The translations under genes were made by a program, and so were the position numbers. The notes below the pieces were generated by a model. The model saw only the letters and a program-made list of their open reading frames with translations, did not search any database and had not been told where the DNA came from. From Nageia nagi (lineage: Eukaryota > Pinophyta), in assembly GCA_050084985.1 (NCBI GenBank), contig JBITNC010000001.1, forward strand, positions 48,174,001 through 48,238,000: a DNA stretch of 64,000 nucleotides, written 5' to 3'. Below are positions 10,938 to 21,060 of this stretch, in pieces. The number at the start of each line of letters is the position of its first letter. Position 1 is the stretch's first letter.

Positions 10938-11692
10938 TTTTTAAAACTATTATTTCTGAAGCTAATATTTTTAGAAAGTGTTTATTTTTAGAAAGTGTTT
11001 GAAAAAGTGTATGGGTATAATATATCAAAATGATCAGCTAAAAAAGATGATCACAATGGGCTAGGTCTCTTGATGATGATTTTTGAACTCCTAGACTCTT
11101 TTTTTTTCCATCTATGGGTTGATCTACTTTTGTTAAAAACTACTCAAATGGTGCAAATTTTTAGTTATTTAGCTCTGAAGTTTTCACTACCTTTGAATTG
11201 CTATTTTTGGTAGCTTTGAAAAACTACATGCCATACATTTTGGTTCTCAAATAAAGGTTTTTTTGTGAAGGAATGATTCTAGGGTAAGGATTATCTACTC
11301 TGTAGGCTTGTCTAAACACCCCTCCTATCCAACTTTCATAAGGAAAGAGGCTATGAAGATGGCTTCTATGATAAGTAACTTTTCAATGGCACTTGCTGAT
11401 GCACTATAGTTTACACATGGTCAATAGCTTCTACTTAATTTTTGTTTACAGCCTAGATAGTCTCTGATATACCTTTTAGTACATGGATTCCAATTCCATG
11501 TAGGGTTTTGTCTAAGGCCTAGGTATTGGTGTAGAGTTTTTTGCATCTCACTTCACACACAACGTTTTGGGCAAGTGTACTTAACCAAAAATGATAGATC
11601 CTCCTAGATATTTTAAAACCCTTAGTACAGGGTTTCTAGCTTAGACCTCTAAGAAAAAAAAAAATTCCTACAGTAGAATGGCCTTTGAAAGA
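10938..11692 (-). other. Gypsy-1 5' untranslated leader
   Basis: This stretch lies between the PBS and the gag start. It shows no sustained frame and contains short T- and A-runs. It is longer than a minimal leader but not unusual. I see no separate gene or insertion in it. Confidence 0.6.
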
Positions 11693-11704
11693 GCTATGAT
11701 ACCA
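11693..11704 (-). other. Gypsy-1 primer-binding site
   Basis: The plus strand reads GCTATGATACCA, so the minus strand gives TGGTATCATAGC, two bases from the 5' LTR. It resembles the initiator tRNA-Met complement TGGTATCAGAGC with one change. Confidence 0.85.
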
Positions 11705-11706
11705 GA

Positions 11707-12106
11707 TGTTACGATGCTACAATTATAAAAAAGGGAAATATTGCAAAAATAAAATGAATATCAACTTGAAATAGGAAAATGATAATTATCTATGGAAATA
11801 ATAGAGAATGTGTTGATAAATAGAACATGAAATAGTAGATAAGGATAGGATTTTACTGAATAGTAATAGAATCACAAGCCGCTTTGAGGGGGCTACCTCC
11901 TTACAACTCTAAAAGTAAAAAATAATATTCAAAATGCATTTCTCCACACACTTCTATCTATTTATAATAAACTAACCCTAACCCTAATAGTAATGTAAAA
12001 TTAGACCCTGCCCTTATAATCATAATATTACAGTTTACAATATAGGTTGACAATTTAATAAAATACTAATACTAACTCTAAAATGTTAGGATATGGGATC
12101 TTAATA
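11707..12106 (-). repeat. Gypsy-1 5' LTR
   Basis: This 400-bp partner of 5248-5647 starts TGTTACGATG on the plus strand and ends GGATCTTAATA, where the other copy has GGATCCTAACA. GAATC follows as the right target copy. Confidence 0.92.
11958..11989 (-). promoter_or_regulatory. TATA box and telo-box in the Gypsy-1 5' LTR
   Basis: This is the same TATAAATAG with AGGGTTAGGGTTAG upstream as in the 3' LTR. This copy would drive the genomic transcript. Confidence 0.6.
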
Positions 12107-12276
12107 GAATCATCAACATTGTTGTCATCTAAAACCATAAGAAGATAAGAAGGAGTAGGAGGATCCACACCAAAGCCCTCAAAATGATAGAGGCTAACAA
12201 AGTGATCAATGACACCTTGAGAAATTAGTGAGTGTGGGTCCTCCATACTATGAATCTGAAAACGCTAGGGAGTAAA
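12107..12276 (-). pseudogene. Copia-1 linker island between Gypsy-1 and Gypsy-2
   Basis: The minus strand stays open as MEDPHSLISQGVIDHF, then YHFEGFGVDPPTPSYLL, then LDDNNVDDS. This looks like the hinge between copia integrase and RT, and it continues at 5247 once Gypsy-1 and one target copy are removed. On the other side it should join integrase, but the Gypsy-2 target duplication joins it straight to protease at 17361. GTAAA at 12272-12276 is the left target copy of Gypsy-2. Confidence 0.7.
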
Positions 12277-12997
12277 TGATTCGAATTGGATCATGTCTTA
12301 GGTTGTATTTTTAAGAGCAATACTCATACCAGAGGTATATATGCTTAGAGATAGATTAAAGATTGAAATATGGAGTTATTTGGCATTCCATTTTAGGCCA
12401 CTAATGACATGCAAATTCTTAATTTTAAACCACTAATTGTATACACCTTGATGAGTCAGCAAGGGCATTTGAAGAGATGATGGCATTTCAAGAGATTGAA
12501 TGGTTCAAATTCCTTGGCCAAAGTTTTAGAGTGTTCTAGAGGCTTATTTAATGATGTATCTCATTCTTGATTCTCAATGATGATTGTAGAGTTTTGGGAT
12601 TTTAGAATTGTAATAGTTTGAAAGAAGATCAAGAGTCATTCTAGAATTATTGTAGTACTAAGATTATTTCTTCTTGCTATAGGAGATTGTAGTGGTTGTA
12701 GGAGATTGTATTGCCATTGTATTGATGGTATTTCTTTATATATGTAATATTGTAATATTCATAGATAATAAGAAGAGAAGGCTCTAATTCCATGCCAGAA
12801 TAGCCCACATTAGGTGAACCAAGGTAAATCATTATGTTGATCTTGTTGTGTGTTTGAGATTACTAGTTTGTGATTTACATTGTGTAATTTTCAAATTTAT
12901 ATGCAATTTGTATGATATCATAATGGTGAATGTATTTTCATTTGAATCTATAAGTGAGGATTTGAGTATGATATAAGCATTCGATGATTATGGATCA
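12277..12997 (+). repeat. Gypsy-2 5' LTR
   Basis: A 721-bp repeat beginning TGATTCGAATTGGATCATG and ending GGATCA. A TATA-like run (CTTTATATATGTAATATTG, near 12733) and the GTGAACC-AGGTAAATCAT segment near 12815 are shared by all Gypsy-B LTRs and probably mark the core promoter and the R/U5 part. Confidence 0.9.
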
Positions 12998-12999
12998 TG

Positions 13000-13012
13000 T
13001 GGTATCAGAGTT
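13000..13012 (+). other. Gypsy-2 primer-binding site
   Basis: TGGTATCAGAGTT two bases after the LTR; it matches the initiator tRNA-Met type. Confidence 0.9.
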
Positions 13013-13079
13013 TATGTACATCAAATTTAGGGATAGAATTTTGGGTATTTCAAGCCACTAATAATGTGTTTTTTGATGT

Positions 13080-14260
13080 TTGGAAGGAGATCTCAAATAC
13101 CAAAGTTGATTCTAGAGGATATTGAGATTGGTTTGAAGGACAAAGTGAATGAAATGAATAATATGAAGGAGAAATAATCTCCTATTCATACCATGATGGA
13201 TGTTAATTTTGAAAGAAGATTTTTGGCAATAGAGAATCATTTGGCTTTTTTGGCTGAGTTGTTGGTTACCAAAGAAAATACAAATATCAATCAAAGATAT
13301 CATGATGTAGTTGGGAGACTTGATTCATCATCTTCATCAAATCTAGTTCCATTTAAGGTGGAGGTTAAAGTGGACATTCTACTTTTGGAGGAGAGGTCAG
13401 TACAAAAAAGGTAAATAATTAGAGGTTTATTTCCAAATTCATGGTGTTGTAAATGATGTTGATAAAAAAATCTTTTGCTAGATTAAAGATGAGTGGACAT
13501 GCTTTGGTTTGTTGGGAAAGCTATTTAGAAACTCTTAATCATGGACACTTATCTGAAATATATTCTTAGAATAAATTCAAGTATTTGTTAAGAGATCAAT
13601 TATATACATTATGATATCACAATAAACAATTAATGAAATGGAAATTCTTTAGAAAAAAAAAGAAGCAAAAATGTTCAAGAATACATTACAAAATTTAGGA
13701 AACAAGCTACTTTACTTCGGGTTTCACTAAAAGATCCTCAAACTTTAATGAAGTACATTGGAAGTTTACATAGTCATTTACAAAAGAATATTATGTTGTT
13801 TAATCCTACTAATCTTGATCAAGTGTGTGTGCCAGCACAATACTTAGAGTAGGATGGTAAAGCAAGGAGACAATATGATGAATCCAAGAAGGCTTAAAAT
13901 TCAAGGGGAGGATAAGAGAAATGTAAATCTCAAGATAAAGGCAAAGGTAAGCAAGAAACTAAGAACACTAATATTTCAAAGAAAGAAGGTGATGGTAGAC
14001 ATTGTAGTCATTTTGATAAAGATGGTCATGTTGATGATAAATGTTGGAAATTACATCTGAAATTATGTCCATATAAACATAAGAATAAGGAGAAAACTAA
14101 TGCTATGGTTCTTAGACATGATTTTACTGAAGGTAGTTCATATGTTGATGAGAAAGTAAATTTTTTAGCCATTCAAAAGGTTGAGGAACCTCAAGACATT
14201 GAAGAGCAAAGGATTCAATTATTCCAACTCAAAATCAAAATTAAAAAAACTAAAGTACAT
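13080..14260 (+). pseudogene. Gypsy-2 gag, broken
   Basis: The reading at 13193-13410 (NFERRFLAIENHLAFLAELL, then GRLDSSSSSNLVPFKVEVKVD) matches the Gypsy-3 and Gypsy-4 gags. After frameshifts, pieces matching the gag core occur to 13840. The zinc knuckle near 14002-14045 reads HCSHFDKDGHVDDKC, with the second Cys changed to Phe. AMVLRHDF and VNFLAIQKVEE lead into the protease. The frame is lost several times. Confidence 0.85.
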
Positions 14261-14495
14261 TGAATTTTTTATTTGTGTTCTCAAGTAAATTTGATTTCAA
14301 AGACTATGATGAGTAATTTGGGATTGGAAACTTTCAACCATCCAAATCCATATCCTTTGGGTTGGGTGAATAGCAATGCTTGTTTACAAGTCACTAAGCA
14401 ATGTAAGTTGAAATTTTTTATTTGTACAAAGTACATTGATGAAGTTGTGGTTGATGTTGTTCCTTTAGACATTTGTGGTATTATTCTTGGTAACC
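14261..14495 (+). pseudogene. Gypsy-2 protease remnant
   Basis: SQVNLISKTMMSNLGLETFNHPNPYPLGWV and IDEVVVDVVPLDICGIILGNP follow the family pattern. The catalytic D-L-G-S motif has decayed to YLCS. The frame stops exactly where the deletion joins it to the end of RT. Confidence 0.8.
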
Positions 14496-14499
14496 CTTA

Positions 14500-15060
14500 G
14501 GTGTTGTCCAATATTTGAGAAAGTTTATTGTTGATTTTTCTCATATTACTTCACCTTTACATGATGTAACTAGAAGAGGCAAGTTTTTCAATAGGGGAGA
14601 TAACAACAAATATCTTTTGACACTTTGAAGCAAAACATTATTATTGTACCTATGCTAGCACTTCTTAATTTGCAAAATCCATTTGAAGTAGAGACTGGTA
14701 GAAGTGAATATGCCATGGGAGCCCTTTTGTTACAAAAAGGTAAACCAATTTGCTATCATTCTAAATAGTTTAGTAGGGCTATTTTGAATTATACTATTTC
14801 TAATAAGGAAATGTATGCATTGGTTCAAGCTATTAAAAAGTGCAAACATTAATTAATGGGGAAAGGAACAATCATTCATACTAATCATCAACCATTAAAG
14901 TACTTATGAACTCAATCAAAATTGCAACAAACTAGACACTATAGATGGATGGGTTTTCTACAATAATTTCATATAGTGATTAAGTATAAAAAAGAAACAC
15001 ATAATAAGCTTACTAACATGCTTTATAAGTTGTTTGTAACTATAGATTACATATCATCAA
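14500..15060 (+). pseudogene. Gypsy-2 end of RT and RNase H
   Basis: It begins inside the connection domain (QYLRKFI-type sequence in another frame) and continues with NPFEVETGRSEYAMGALLL (the first catalytic Asp of VETDAS changed to Gly), GKPICYHSK and NKEMYALVQAIKKCKH, then NHQPLKYL. It would be the RNase H. Stops occur at Trp and Gln positions. Confidence 0.8.
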
Positions 15061-15289
15061 TGGTGTGAAATACTAATTTTGGGCCATTAGAGGCATGAAA
15101 ATAGAGTTTAGTGAGTTACCCCTCAATGCTAAAATTTCTTCCTTTCCTGTTTGAGTCATTTTCAGAGGCATATGTGTAGGATTAGGATTTTGGAGAGGTG
15201 TATGAGTAGTTGTCTTCATCTAGGTACAATTATGAGGGTTTGGATTAATTTAATTTTTAAAATGGACTTCTTTATCATTTTAATGCATT

Positions 15290-16120
15290 ATGTGTACCTA
15301 TAGGTGAAAGAATTGGACTAATTAGAGAAGCACATACTTCAAAGAGTGCAAGATATTTTAGGGTTGGAAAGATATTATACAATTTGTAAAGGTATGTATA
15401 TTGGTCAAATATGCAAGATCAAGTTTCCAAGTACATAAGGGGGTATTCTTTGTGTTGTACTAGCAAGCCAAGTAATAGAGAATTGGGTTTGTATCAGCCA
15501 CTTGTAGTACCTTCACATCCATGGGAGTGTATCTCAATGGATTTTGTGGGAAGAATGCCTATGACTAAAAAGGGTCATGACTATTTTTTTTTTTTTCTAG
15601 ATATATTTAGCAAGATGTGTGTTTTGATTCCATGTAAAAAGACTATAACATGACAAGATGCTACAAATTTATTCTTTTCTCATGTTTGGGTTCATTTTGG
15701 ATTTCCTAATTCCATCATTTCAGATAGAGATAGTAGAATTTTAGACATGTTTGTCAAAAATATGGATACAAGGTTGAAGATGAGTACTACCTTTCATCCT
15801 CAAATGGATGGAAAAATCGAGATGGTGAATAGGATAGTAGTTTAACTCTTGAGGGGTTATTATGGCAAGCATCATAAGTCTTGGGATGAACATCTTGAAT
15901 ATATTCAACATGCATACAATAGGGCAATTCATTATTCCATTATTAAGAGTCCTTTTGAGACTTTTTTTGGTTATTTATGACCTTTACCTTTTTATTATGT
16001 GTTTTGGAAGAAAAGGGATGAAGAAAATTCACTTAACAAAGAGGAAAAATAAGATAAAAAAATTTCTGAAAAGATTAAGCAAATTCATTTGAAATTCCAA
16101 TAGAAACTTGAGATAAGCCA
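15290..16120 (+). pseudogene. Gypsy-2 integrase, broken
   Basis: YIRGYSLCCTSKPSNRELGLYQPL holds the CxxC half of the zinc finger. HPWECISMDFVGRMP provides the first catalytic Asp near 15540. SDRDSRIL near 15720 provides the second. MDGKIEMVNRIVV near 15800 keeps the third, Glu, unlike the sister copies Gypsy-3 and -4. A T-run near 15585 and stops break it. Confidence 0.85.
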
Positions 16121-16632
16121 AGCTAAGTACAATATGAGACATGAAAAACATAGATTTGACCATAAATTTTATGTGGGAGACCATGTTTGGTTGCATATTA
16201 GTGAGGATATATTGCAAGGACCAGCTGAGAAGTTGAAACCTATAAGGTATGTACCATTTGAGATTATGGTGCAAGTAAGTGAGAATGTATTTAGATTGAA
16301 TCTTATTGGAATAAATGAACATCTATTCAGTTGTGAATGATGAGCATTTAAAATTGTATAAGCCATCTATGTTGACTAAATATGAAGTATTTCTAGATCA
16401 TATTTTCCCATCTCTTGATGACTTGGCTTCTAATACTATGGATGAACTCAAGGAGGATTCCATATTGCAAAAGAAGATTCATGCTACAAGAAGAGGAGAG
16501 ACATAGATGTGGTTGGTTGGATTGAAAGGATAGAAGCCTCATAAAGCTAAGTGGATGGATAGGTCTAGACTTGGGGAGTTGTATCCTCATCTATGCATTT
16601 ATGGGACCAAATGCTTCTCCATTAGGGAGGTG
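16121..16632 (+). pseudogene. Gypsy-2 C-terminal tail of Pol, with PPT
   Basis: DHKFYVGDHVWLHISEDILQ and AEKLKPIRYVPFEIMVQVSENVFRL are the SH3-like end of gypsy integrases. HATRRGE, WLVGLKG and KPHKAKWMDRSRLGELYPHL near 16485-16590 resemble a degenerate chromodomain tail. The purine-rich TTAGGGAGGTG before 16633 is a probable PPT. Confidence 0.75.
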
Positions 16633-17355
16633 TGATCCAAATTAGATCATGTGTTAGGTTATATTTTTAGGAGAAGTACTGATTCCATAGGTATATGTTC
16701 TTGGAGATAGATCAAAGATAAAATTTTGGAGTTATTTGGAATTCAATTTTAGGCTACCAGTAAGGTGCAAATTGCTTATTTTAGGCTACTAAAGGCATGC
16801 ACCTTGATAAGTCGGCAGGGGCATTTGAAGAGATAGTGGTATTTTGGAAGATTAACCAATTCAAGTTCCTTGGATGACATTTTAGAGTGTTATGGAGGTC
16901 TATTTAATATCATATCTCATTCTTTATTCTCAATGAGGATTGTAGAGTTTTGGGATTTTAGAATTGTAATAGTTTGAGGGAAGATCAAGAGTCATTCCAG
17001 AATAATTATAGTTCTAAGATTCTTTCTTCTTGCTATAGGAGATTGCAGTAGTTGTACGAGATTGTATTGCCATTCTATTGATGGTATTTCTCTATACATG
17101 TAATATTGTAATATATATATAGATAATGAGAAGAGAAGGCTCCAATTCCATGCTAGATTAGCCCACATTGGGTGAACCAGGGTAAATCATTGTCTTGATC
17201 TTGTTGTGTGTTTGAGATTACTAGTTTGTGATTTACATTGTGCAATTTTCAAATATATATGAAATTTGTATGATCTCAAAATGGTGAATGTATTTTAATT
17301 TGAATCTATATGTAAGGATCCAAGTATGCTATAAGCATCCAATGATTATGAATTA
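16633..17355 (+). repeat. Gypsy-2 3' LTR
   Basis: A 723-bp repeat from TGATCCAAATTAGATCATG to GAATTA (GGATCA in the partner). GTAAA at 17356-17360 is an exact copy of the left target. Confidence 0.92.
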
Positions 17356-17360
17356 GTAAA

Positions 17361-17600
17361 TAACATTTTCATACTAGTACTATAAGTACAAATCTAATAC
17401 ATAGAGAGTAGGCTAATGGTGATATCAAGAACATAAAGAACATCATGAATGTTTCCCCATCAATAAGTATGTCACCTTTATCCTTTAATGAAATGTGAGA
17501 GGAATCACCAATCTTAATAATAGAAGTCATACTAGAACATAGTGATACAAAGGACTTTCTAGATGAAGTCATAAGGTGTTAAGCACATGAATCAACAAAT
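17361..17600 (-). pseudogene. Copia-1 protease
   Basis: The minus strand gives FVDSCA-HLMTSSRKSFVSLCS then KIGDSSHISLKDKGDI, the copia protease pattern D-S-G-A-S-x-H-M-T with Gly to Cys and one stop. It runs from the gag zinc knuckle without a break, as in other copia elements. It is cut at 17361, where Gypsy-2 inserted. Confidence 0.82.
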
Positions 17601-18499
17601 CAACTGGATGAAGAAGAAGTTGATCATCCATGAAAATTCAAGGCCTTTCCAATGGCCTCAATTCAAATAATAGGATTCTTATTCATAGCTTTCTCTAAGG
17701 ATTTTAACTTCTTATTGCACTTGGTCCCAGAATGATCAAGCTTACCACAAAAGTCTCAAGTAAAATTGTCCTTATTCAAGGTATGTTGATTAGGATGAGA
17801 CTCCTTAGAATGATGAGCCTTTTGAGTTGATTGATATGTTGAAGTTTTGGTGGTAATAGGATTAAGCTTTAACTTTCCTTTTCCCATGGATAATGTTGTT
17901 GCAAGTTCCTTAGTGGAAAATGATTTCATCTCTAACGATGAGAATTTTGTCTCCTCTCTTGTGAGTCTCTCACATAACTCTTCCAAAGTAGACATCTTAT
18001 GTGAAGAACCCAAAGAATCCATAGTAGAAAGAAAACTCAAAGAAAATACATGAAAAAGCTCCATAGAACTTGGAAAAAATCAATAATATACAATCTTTCT
18101 CTTCTTTCTTTTGACCACTACCTTTTAACTATGTATACAACTCCTTAAACTTAATGAGATTATCCACCATGGTAGGAAAATTATTAGGGGATAGTGTGAT
18201 AAGTTGAGCCTCAATTTACAATGCTTTTATTGTATCAACTTTACCAAGTAACTTCACCAATTTATCCCATGACTCATGTGGAGTAGTGATATTTTAAAAG
18301 TAAAACCATAAACTCTCAATAATTTATCCCTAATTAGTCCAAATGCTTCAATTTGTGATTTAGAGAAAATCCATGTTTCATAATTAATCTTGAATGTGAA
18401 ATTTTTCTCCTTAATTAGTGTACTTAGGCCTTTTTATGCTAGGATGGTCAACATGCATGGCTTTCAAGTGTGATAGTTGTGAGGTGTGAGAGCATCCAT
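17601..18499 (-). pseudogene. Copia-1 gag
   Basis: The minus strand can start at the ATG at 18499 (MDALTPHNYHT...), the typical opening of copia Gag. SQIEAFGLIRDKL, VDTIKALQIEAQL-like pieces and ELFHVFSLSFLSTMDSLGSSHKMSTLEELCERLTREE (in several short runs) follow the usual gag core. DFCGKLDHSGTKCNKK near 17755-17715 is the CCHC knuckle; its first Cys is a stop. A 102-codon stretch (18064-17756) is open. It would form the particle shell. Confidence 0.86.
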
Positions 18500-19390
18500 G
18501 GTGAATCCAAAAGCAAAATCCATCACATCAAAAGTGCAAGAAGATAAACAAAAATACAAAGGTGCACTGAATCGACACCTACATAATCCCCCCCTAAAAA
18601 AAAAACTTATATTTTCCACTTTAGAAGGAAGAAGAAAAAAATTTGCATTATCCATAATAATGAAGATGAATTCATGATTCCATTGCAAAAAGAATCTCAA
18701 GAAATAGACTTTATATATGGATTCAATGTAATTAAGTATCCAAGGATTTGATTAAATTAATGATAAAAAAATCATTAATAACTTAATTTCAAAATAAAAT
18801 TTTGGGCTACAACAATGATCAAAGGGGATCATATAAGTAGTGTAAATATCTATCTCTAATATAAGAATCCATAATAACTAATGGTTCTAAAAAATACCTT
18901 TGTATGCTCTCAAAAATCAATTAACACTGTTGATCTCCAAAATTGCCATAATTAATTTGAAATTGGAATGAATTCCAAATCTTTTAAGGCTCGTAACTTA
19001 ACCAAATGACCTTGAAATCAAACAAGATAAAAAACTAAAAGTATTTATCTCAAAAATTAGTATCCAAATATACTACCAAAAGTTAAATTTGATCAATAGA
19101 AAGATAAAAAATATGACTATCTTTAAGATGACATTTTTCAACTAGCCAAACATGTCAAAAATGTAGTCCAATTAGCAAAGAGAATGCTATACCCCTCACA
19201 AAATGTAGCCACCAACTTGTAGAAATCAATCAAAAATGGTAAAAAAGGCCTTCAAAAAAGCAGATCAAAGGCCCAACAACTAAATCTCCCATCGAGGGGT
19301 TGAGGACCAAATAGCATAGCAAGCTATTTGCAGCATTATTGGTTGATGCTCTCAACATGATAAGCTACCCAAAAATACGTCAAACACTCC
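18500..19390 (-). other. Copia-1 5' leader
   Basis: About 0.9 kb between the gag ATG and the PBS. I see AT-rich sequence, a C6 then A-run near 18588, and no coding pattern. Two short opposite-strand open stretches around 18470-18700 overlap the gag start and look like chance. Confidence 0.55.
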
Positions 19391-19405
19391 AAATATCTAG
19401 TACCA
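19391..19405 (-). other. Copia-1 primer-binding site, decayed
   Basis: The minus strand reads TGGTACTAG right next to the LTR; the common form is TGGTATCAGAG. It is probably a decayed initiator tRNA-Met site. Its position next to the LTR supports it more than its sequence does. Confidence 0.6.
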
Positions 19406-19690
19406 TGAAAGGAATTTCAAAGACACCCTTGCCCAAGATCACAAAAAAAAGTGAGACAATGAAAGTAAATCACAAATGTGCACAAAATAGTTGATTACAT
19501 TCTCCTTAAATAAATTAGATACATAACCTTGTTTAAATAGAAAGAGCAATAAATGATAGCCATATAATCAAATTAATCCATACCATTGGATCATAACAAC
19601 CTAAATAGAGGATAAGGATGACATATAATTGAACTAATGAACTTAACATTAGAGTTAGATACCTGAAAACAATAATAAAATACTCTAATA
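19406..19690 (-). repeat. Copia-1 5' LTR
   Basis: This 285-bp partner of 3404-3685 has its plus-strand edges at TGAAAGGAATTTC and ACTCTAATA (CTAACA in the other copy). GTAGG follows as the right target copy. Confidence 0.9.
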
Positions 19691-21060
19691 GTAGGCTCTT
19701 GGGATGAATATTAGGTGCAAGTTGATGGAAACTACTTCTAGATTAGTGTGGAATTAATCTTATAGGCTAAGGGGATGACCAATGTTGGGATCAAGCATTG
19801 TAGGGATATTTTTTCTACCATTAGGGAGGTACAAACTTTCCATGAACTTGGTTAACATATCCCCAAGAGAAGGGTATCTTCGTATGTGGTGTCTGATATT
19901 CCATACCCATAAAATGAAGTCATTGAGGCATTGGTTAAACTCTTCACTTTGGAAGGTCAACACTGAGATTAGTGGCTTTCACTTCCCCTTGCTAGTCCAC
20001 TTCAATGGAAAGCTACAAGTAAATATACCATTTTTCTTATATTATTCAATGGATACCTATATTTGTAGGAATATGGGATGGTTTCCCCTCCATCAAGGCT
20101 TAATATAAATTTTGGTCACCTGTGCTATGGGGGAAGCATGTTGAATTATCCCATTACAAATGGTTCCTTTAGAACCTAATGCAGTTAATTCATCCCCTGA
20201 GAAGTTGAATTCCCAATTTCCACCTCTATCTCTAGAGAATGTTAAATCTAAAAACCCATCCCCCCAATGATGGTTACAAAACCAATAGAGCAGTCTTGAC
20301 CAACACTAATTTATATTTTTAATGACTCAAAATCCTCAACATTAGTTGATTATGACTCTAAGCCCTCAAATATGATGTAGGATAATTCATCTAAGAAGAG
20401 GTTGGAGAAGATTTCATCCTCAAATTTTGAGTATTCTGACTAAGATTCTTCAAATATGATGAAGGATTTTACATCTAAGGAAAGAATGAAGGAGCTTTCA
20501 ACCTCAAAGTCTATGGAGGAGACTTTTCCTTCAGATATAGTTGAGGAAACCTTGCCTACCTTGGATGAACATACACCTATAGAGATTATACAGAAGTTGA
20601 TGCCTATGATGGAAGGGACACTACCCTTGGTGCTTGAAGAGGCACCCCAACCTATAGTAAATGATACCTTGACACTAGAAATTCTAGCAACTATAGCTGA
20701 AAAGGATACGGGGCCATCTTAACTAAAGGGAAGTAGCTCTAGCTATAAAATCCCTTCAAATTATTTTTCAACATCAAATAATAGGGAAATTTATAATAAT
20801 GGGATAGTATCAAGACACTCATGGTGGAAATCCAAAAACAAAAGAAAATAAGTTGAAGTCTTCATAGCCATGCAATGTGAAGATATTCATGAAGCTATCC
20901 TAATTCACACTAAAGAGGACTTTAAAAATATAGAACTAGTGGTATTTTGGTCATATTTTGAAGTACATAAGAAATCCCTAGAGTTCCTCAAGCAACAGAC
21001 TTTGAATGAACATGCTTTTGTATAGGTGGCAGATCCTACAAATGAGGAAGAATACTAATA
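19691..21060 (+). pseudogene. Unidentified coding remnant, 3' part
   Basis: This continues the frame cut by Copia-1. It reads VQVDGNYF, then TNVGIKHCRDIFSTIREVQTFHEL, REGYLRMWCLIFHTHKMKS, FHFPLLVHFNGKLQVNIPFFLYYS and WFPLHQGLI (to about 20105). After a decayed part, an 88-codon acidic stretch (20456-20722; ETLPTLDEHTPIEIIQ, EEAPQPIVND) and VEVFIAMQCEDIHEAILIHTKEDF near 20860-20925 follow in sense. Several stops fall where TGG or CAA/CAG codons could have stood. I do not recognise the family. It may be the Gag-like product of an unknown retroelement or a dead host gene. Confidence 0.45.

Larger units (their letters stand above)
5248..12106 (-). mobile_element. Gypsy-1, Ty3/gypsy chromovirus with a solo-LTR insertion
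   Basis: Two 400-bp LTRs are flanked by AAATC (left) and GAATC (right), a 5-bp TSD with one transition. The PBS matches the initiator tRNA-Met type, and a PPT-like tract lies at the 3' LTR. On the minus strand the order is gag with zinc knuckle, protease, RT, RNase H, integrase, then a chromodomain-like end, which places it with the chromoviruses. It inserted into the integrase/RT linker of Copia-1 and was later hit by the solo LTR at 9280-10120. Without that passenger it is about 6.0 kb, near full length for a chromovirus. Confidence 0.92.
12277..17355 (+). mobile_element. Gypsy-2 (Gypsy-B family), RT deleted
   Basis: LTRs of 721 and 723 bp are flanked by an exact TSD, GTAAA. The plus-strand order is PBS, gag with zinc knuckle, protease, RNase H, integrase, C-terminal tail, PPT. 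The RT is missing through a deletion at about 14496. It is 5.1 kb long; Gypsy-3 and Gypsy-4 of the same family are about 6.1 kb. It sits in Copia-1 and must be younger than the loss of the Copia-1 integrase. Confidence 0.92.
3404..19690 (-). mobile_element. Copia-1, Ty1/copia LTR retrotransposon with nested insertions
   Basis: The two LTRs (282 and 285 bp) lie in direct orientation and are flanked by GCAGG on the left and GTAGG on the right, a 5-bp TSD with one C-to-T change. On the minus strand the order is 5' LTR, PBS, gag, protease, a linker fragment, RT/RNase H, PPT, 3' LTR. Two other elements interrupt it, Gypsy-1 (5248-12106) and Gypsy-2 (12277-17355). Without them the element is about 4.3 kb, short for copia, because the integrase is missing and RT is shortened. 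It is a dead deletion derivative. Confidence 0.9.

Noticed and set aside
16029-16366. Minus-strand open stretches opposite the Gypsy-2 integrase
   Set aside because: The sense strand carries recognised integrase motifs; the antisense frames are shadows.
19691-21060. Functional host gene
   Set aside because: Several in-frame stops and no clear start or intron signals; it can only be called a coding remnant.
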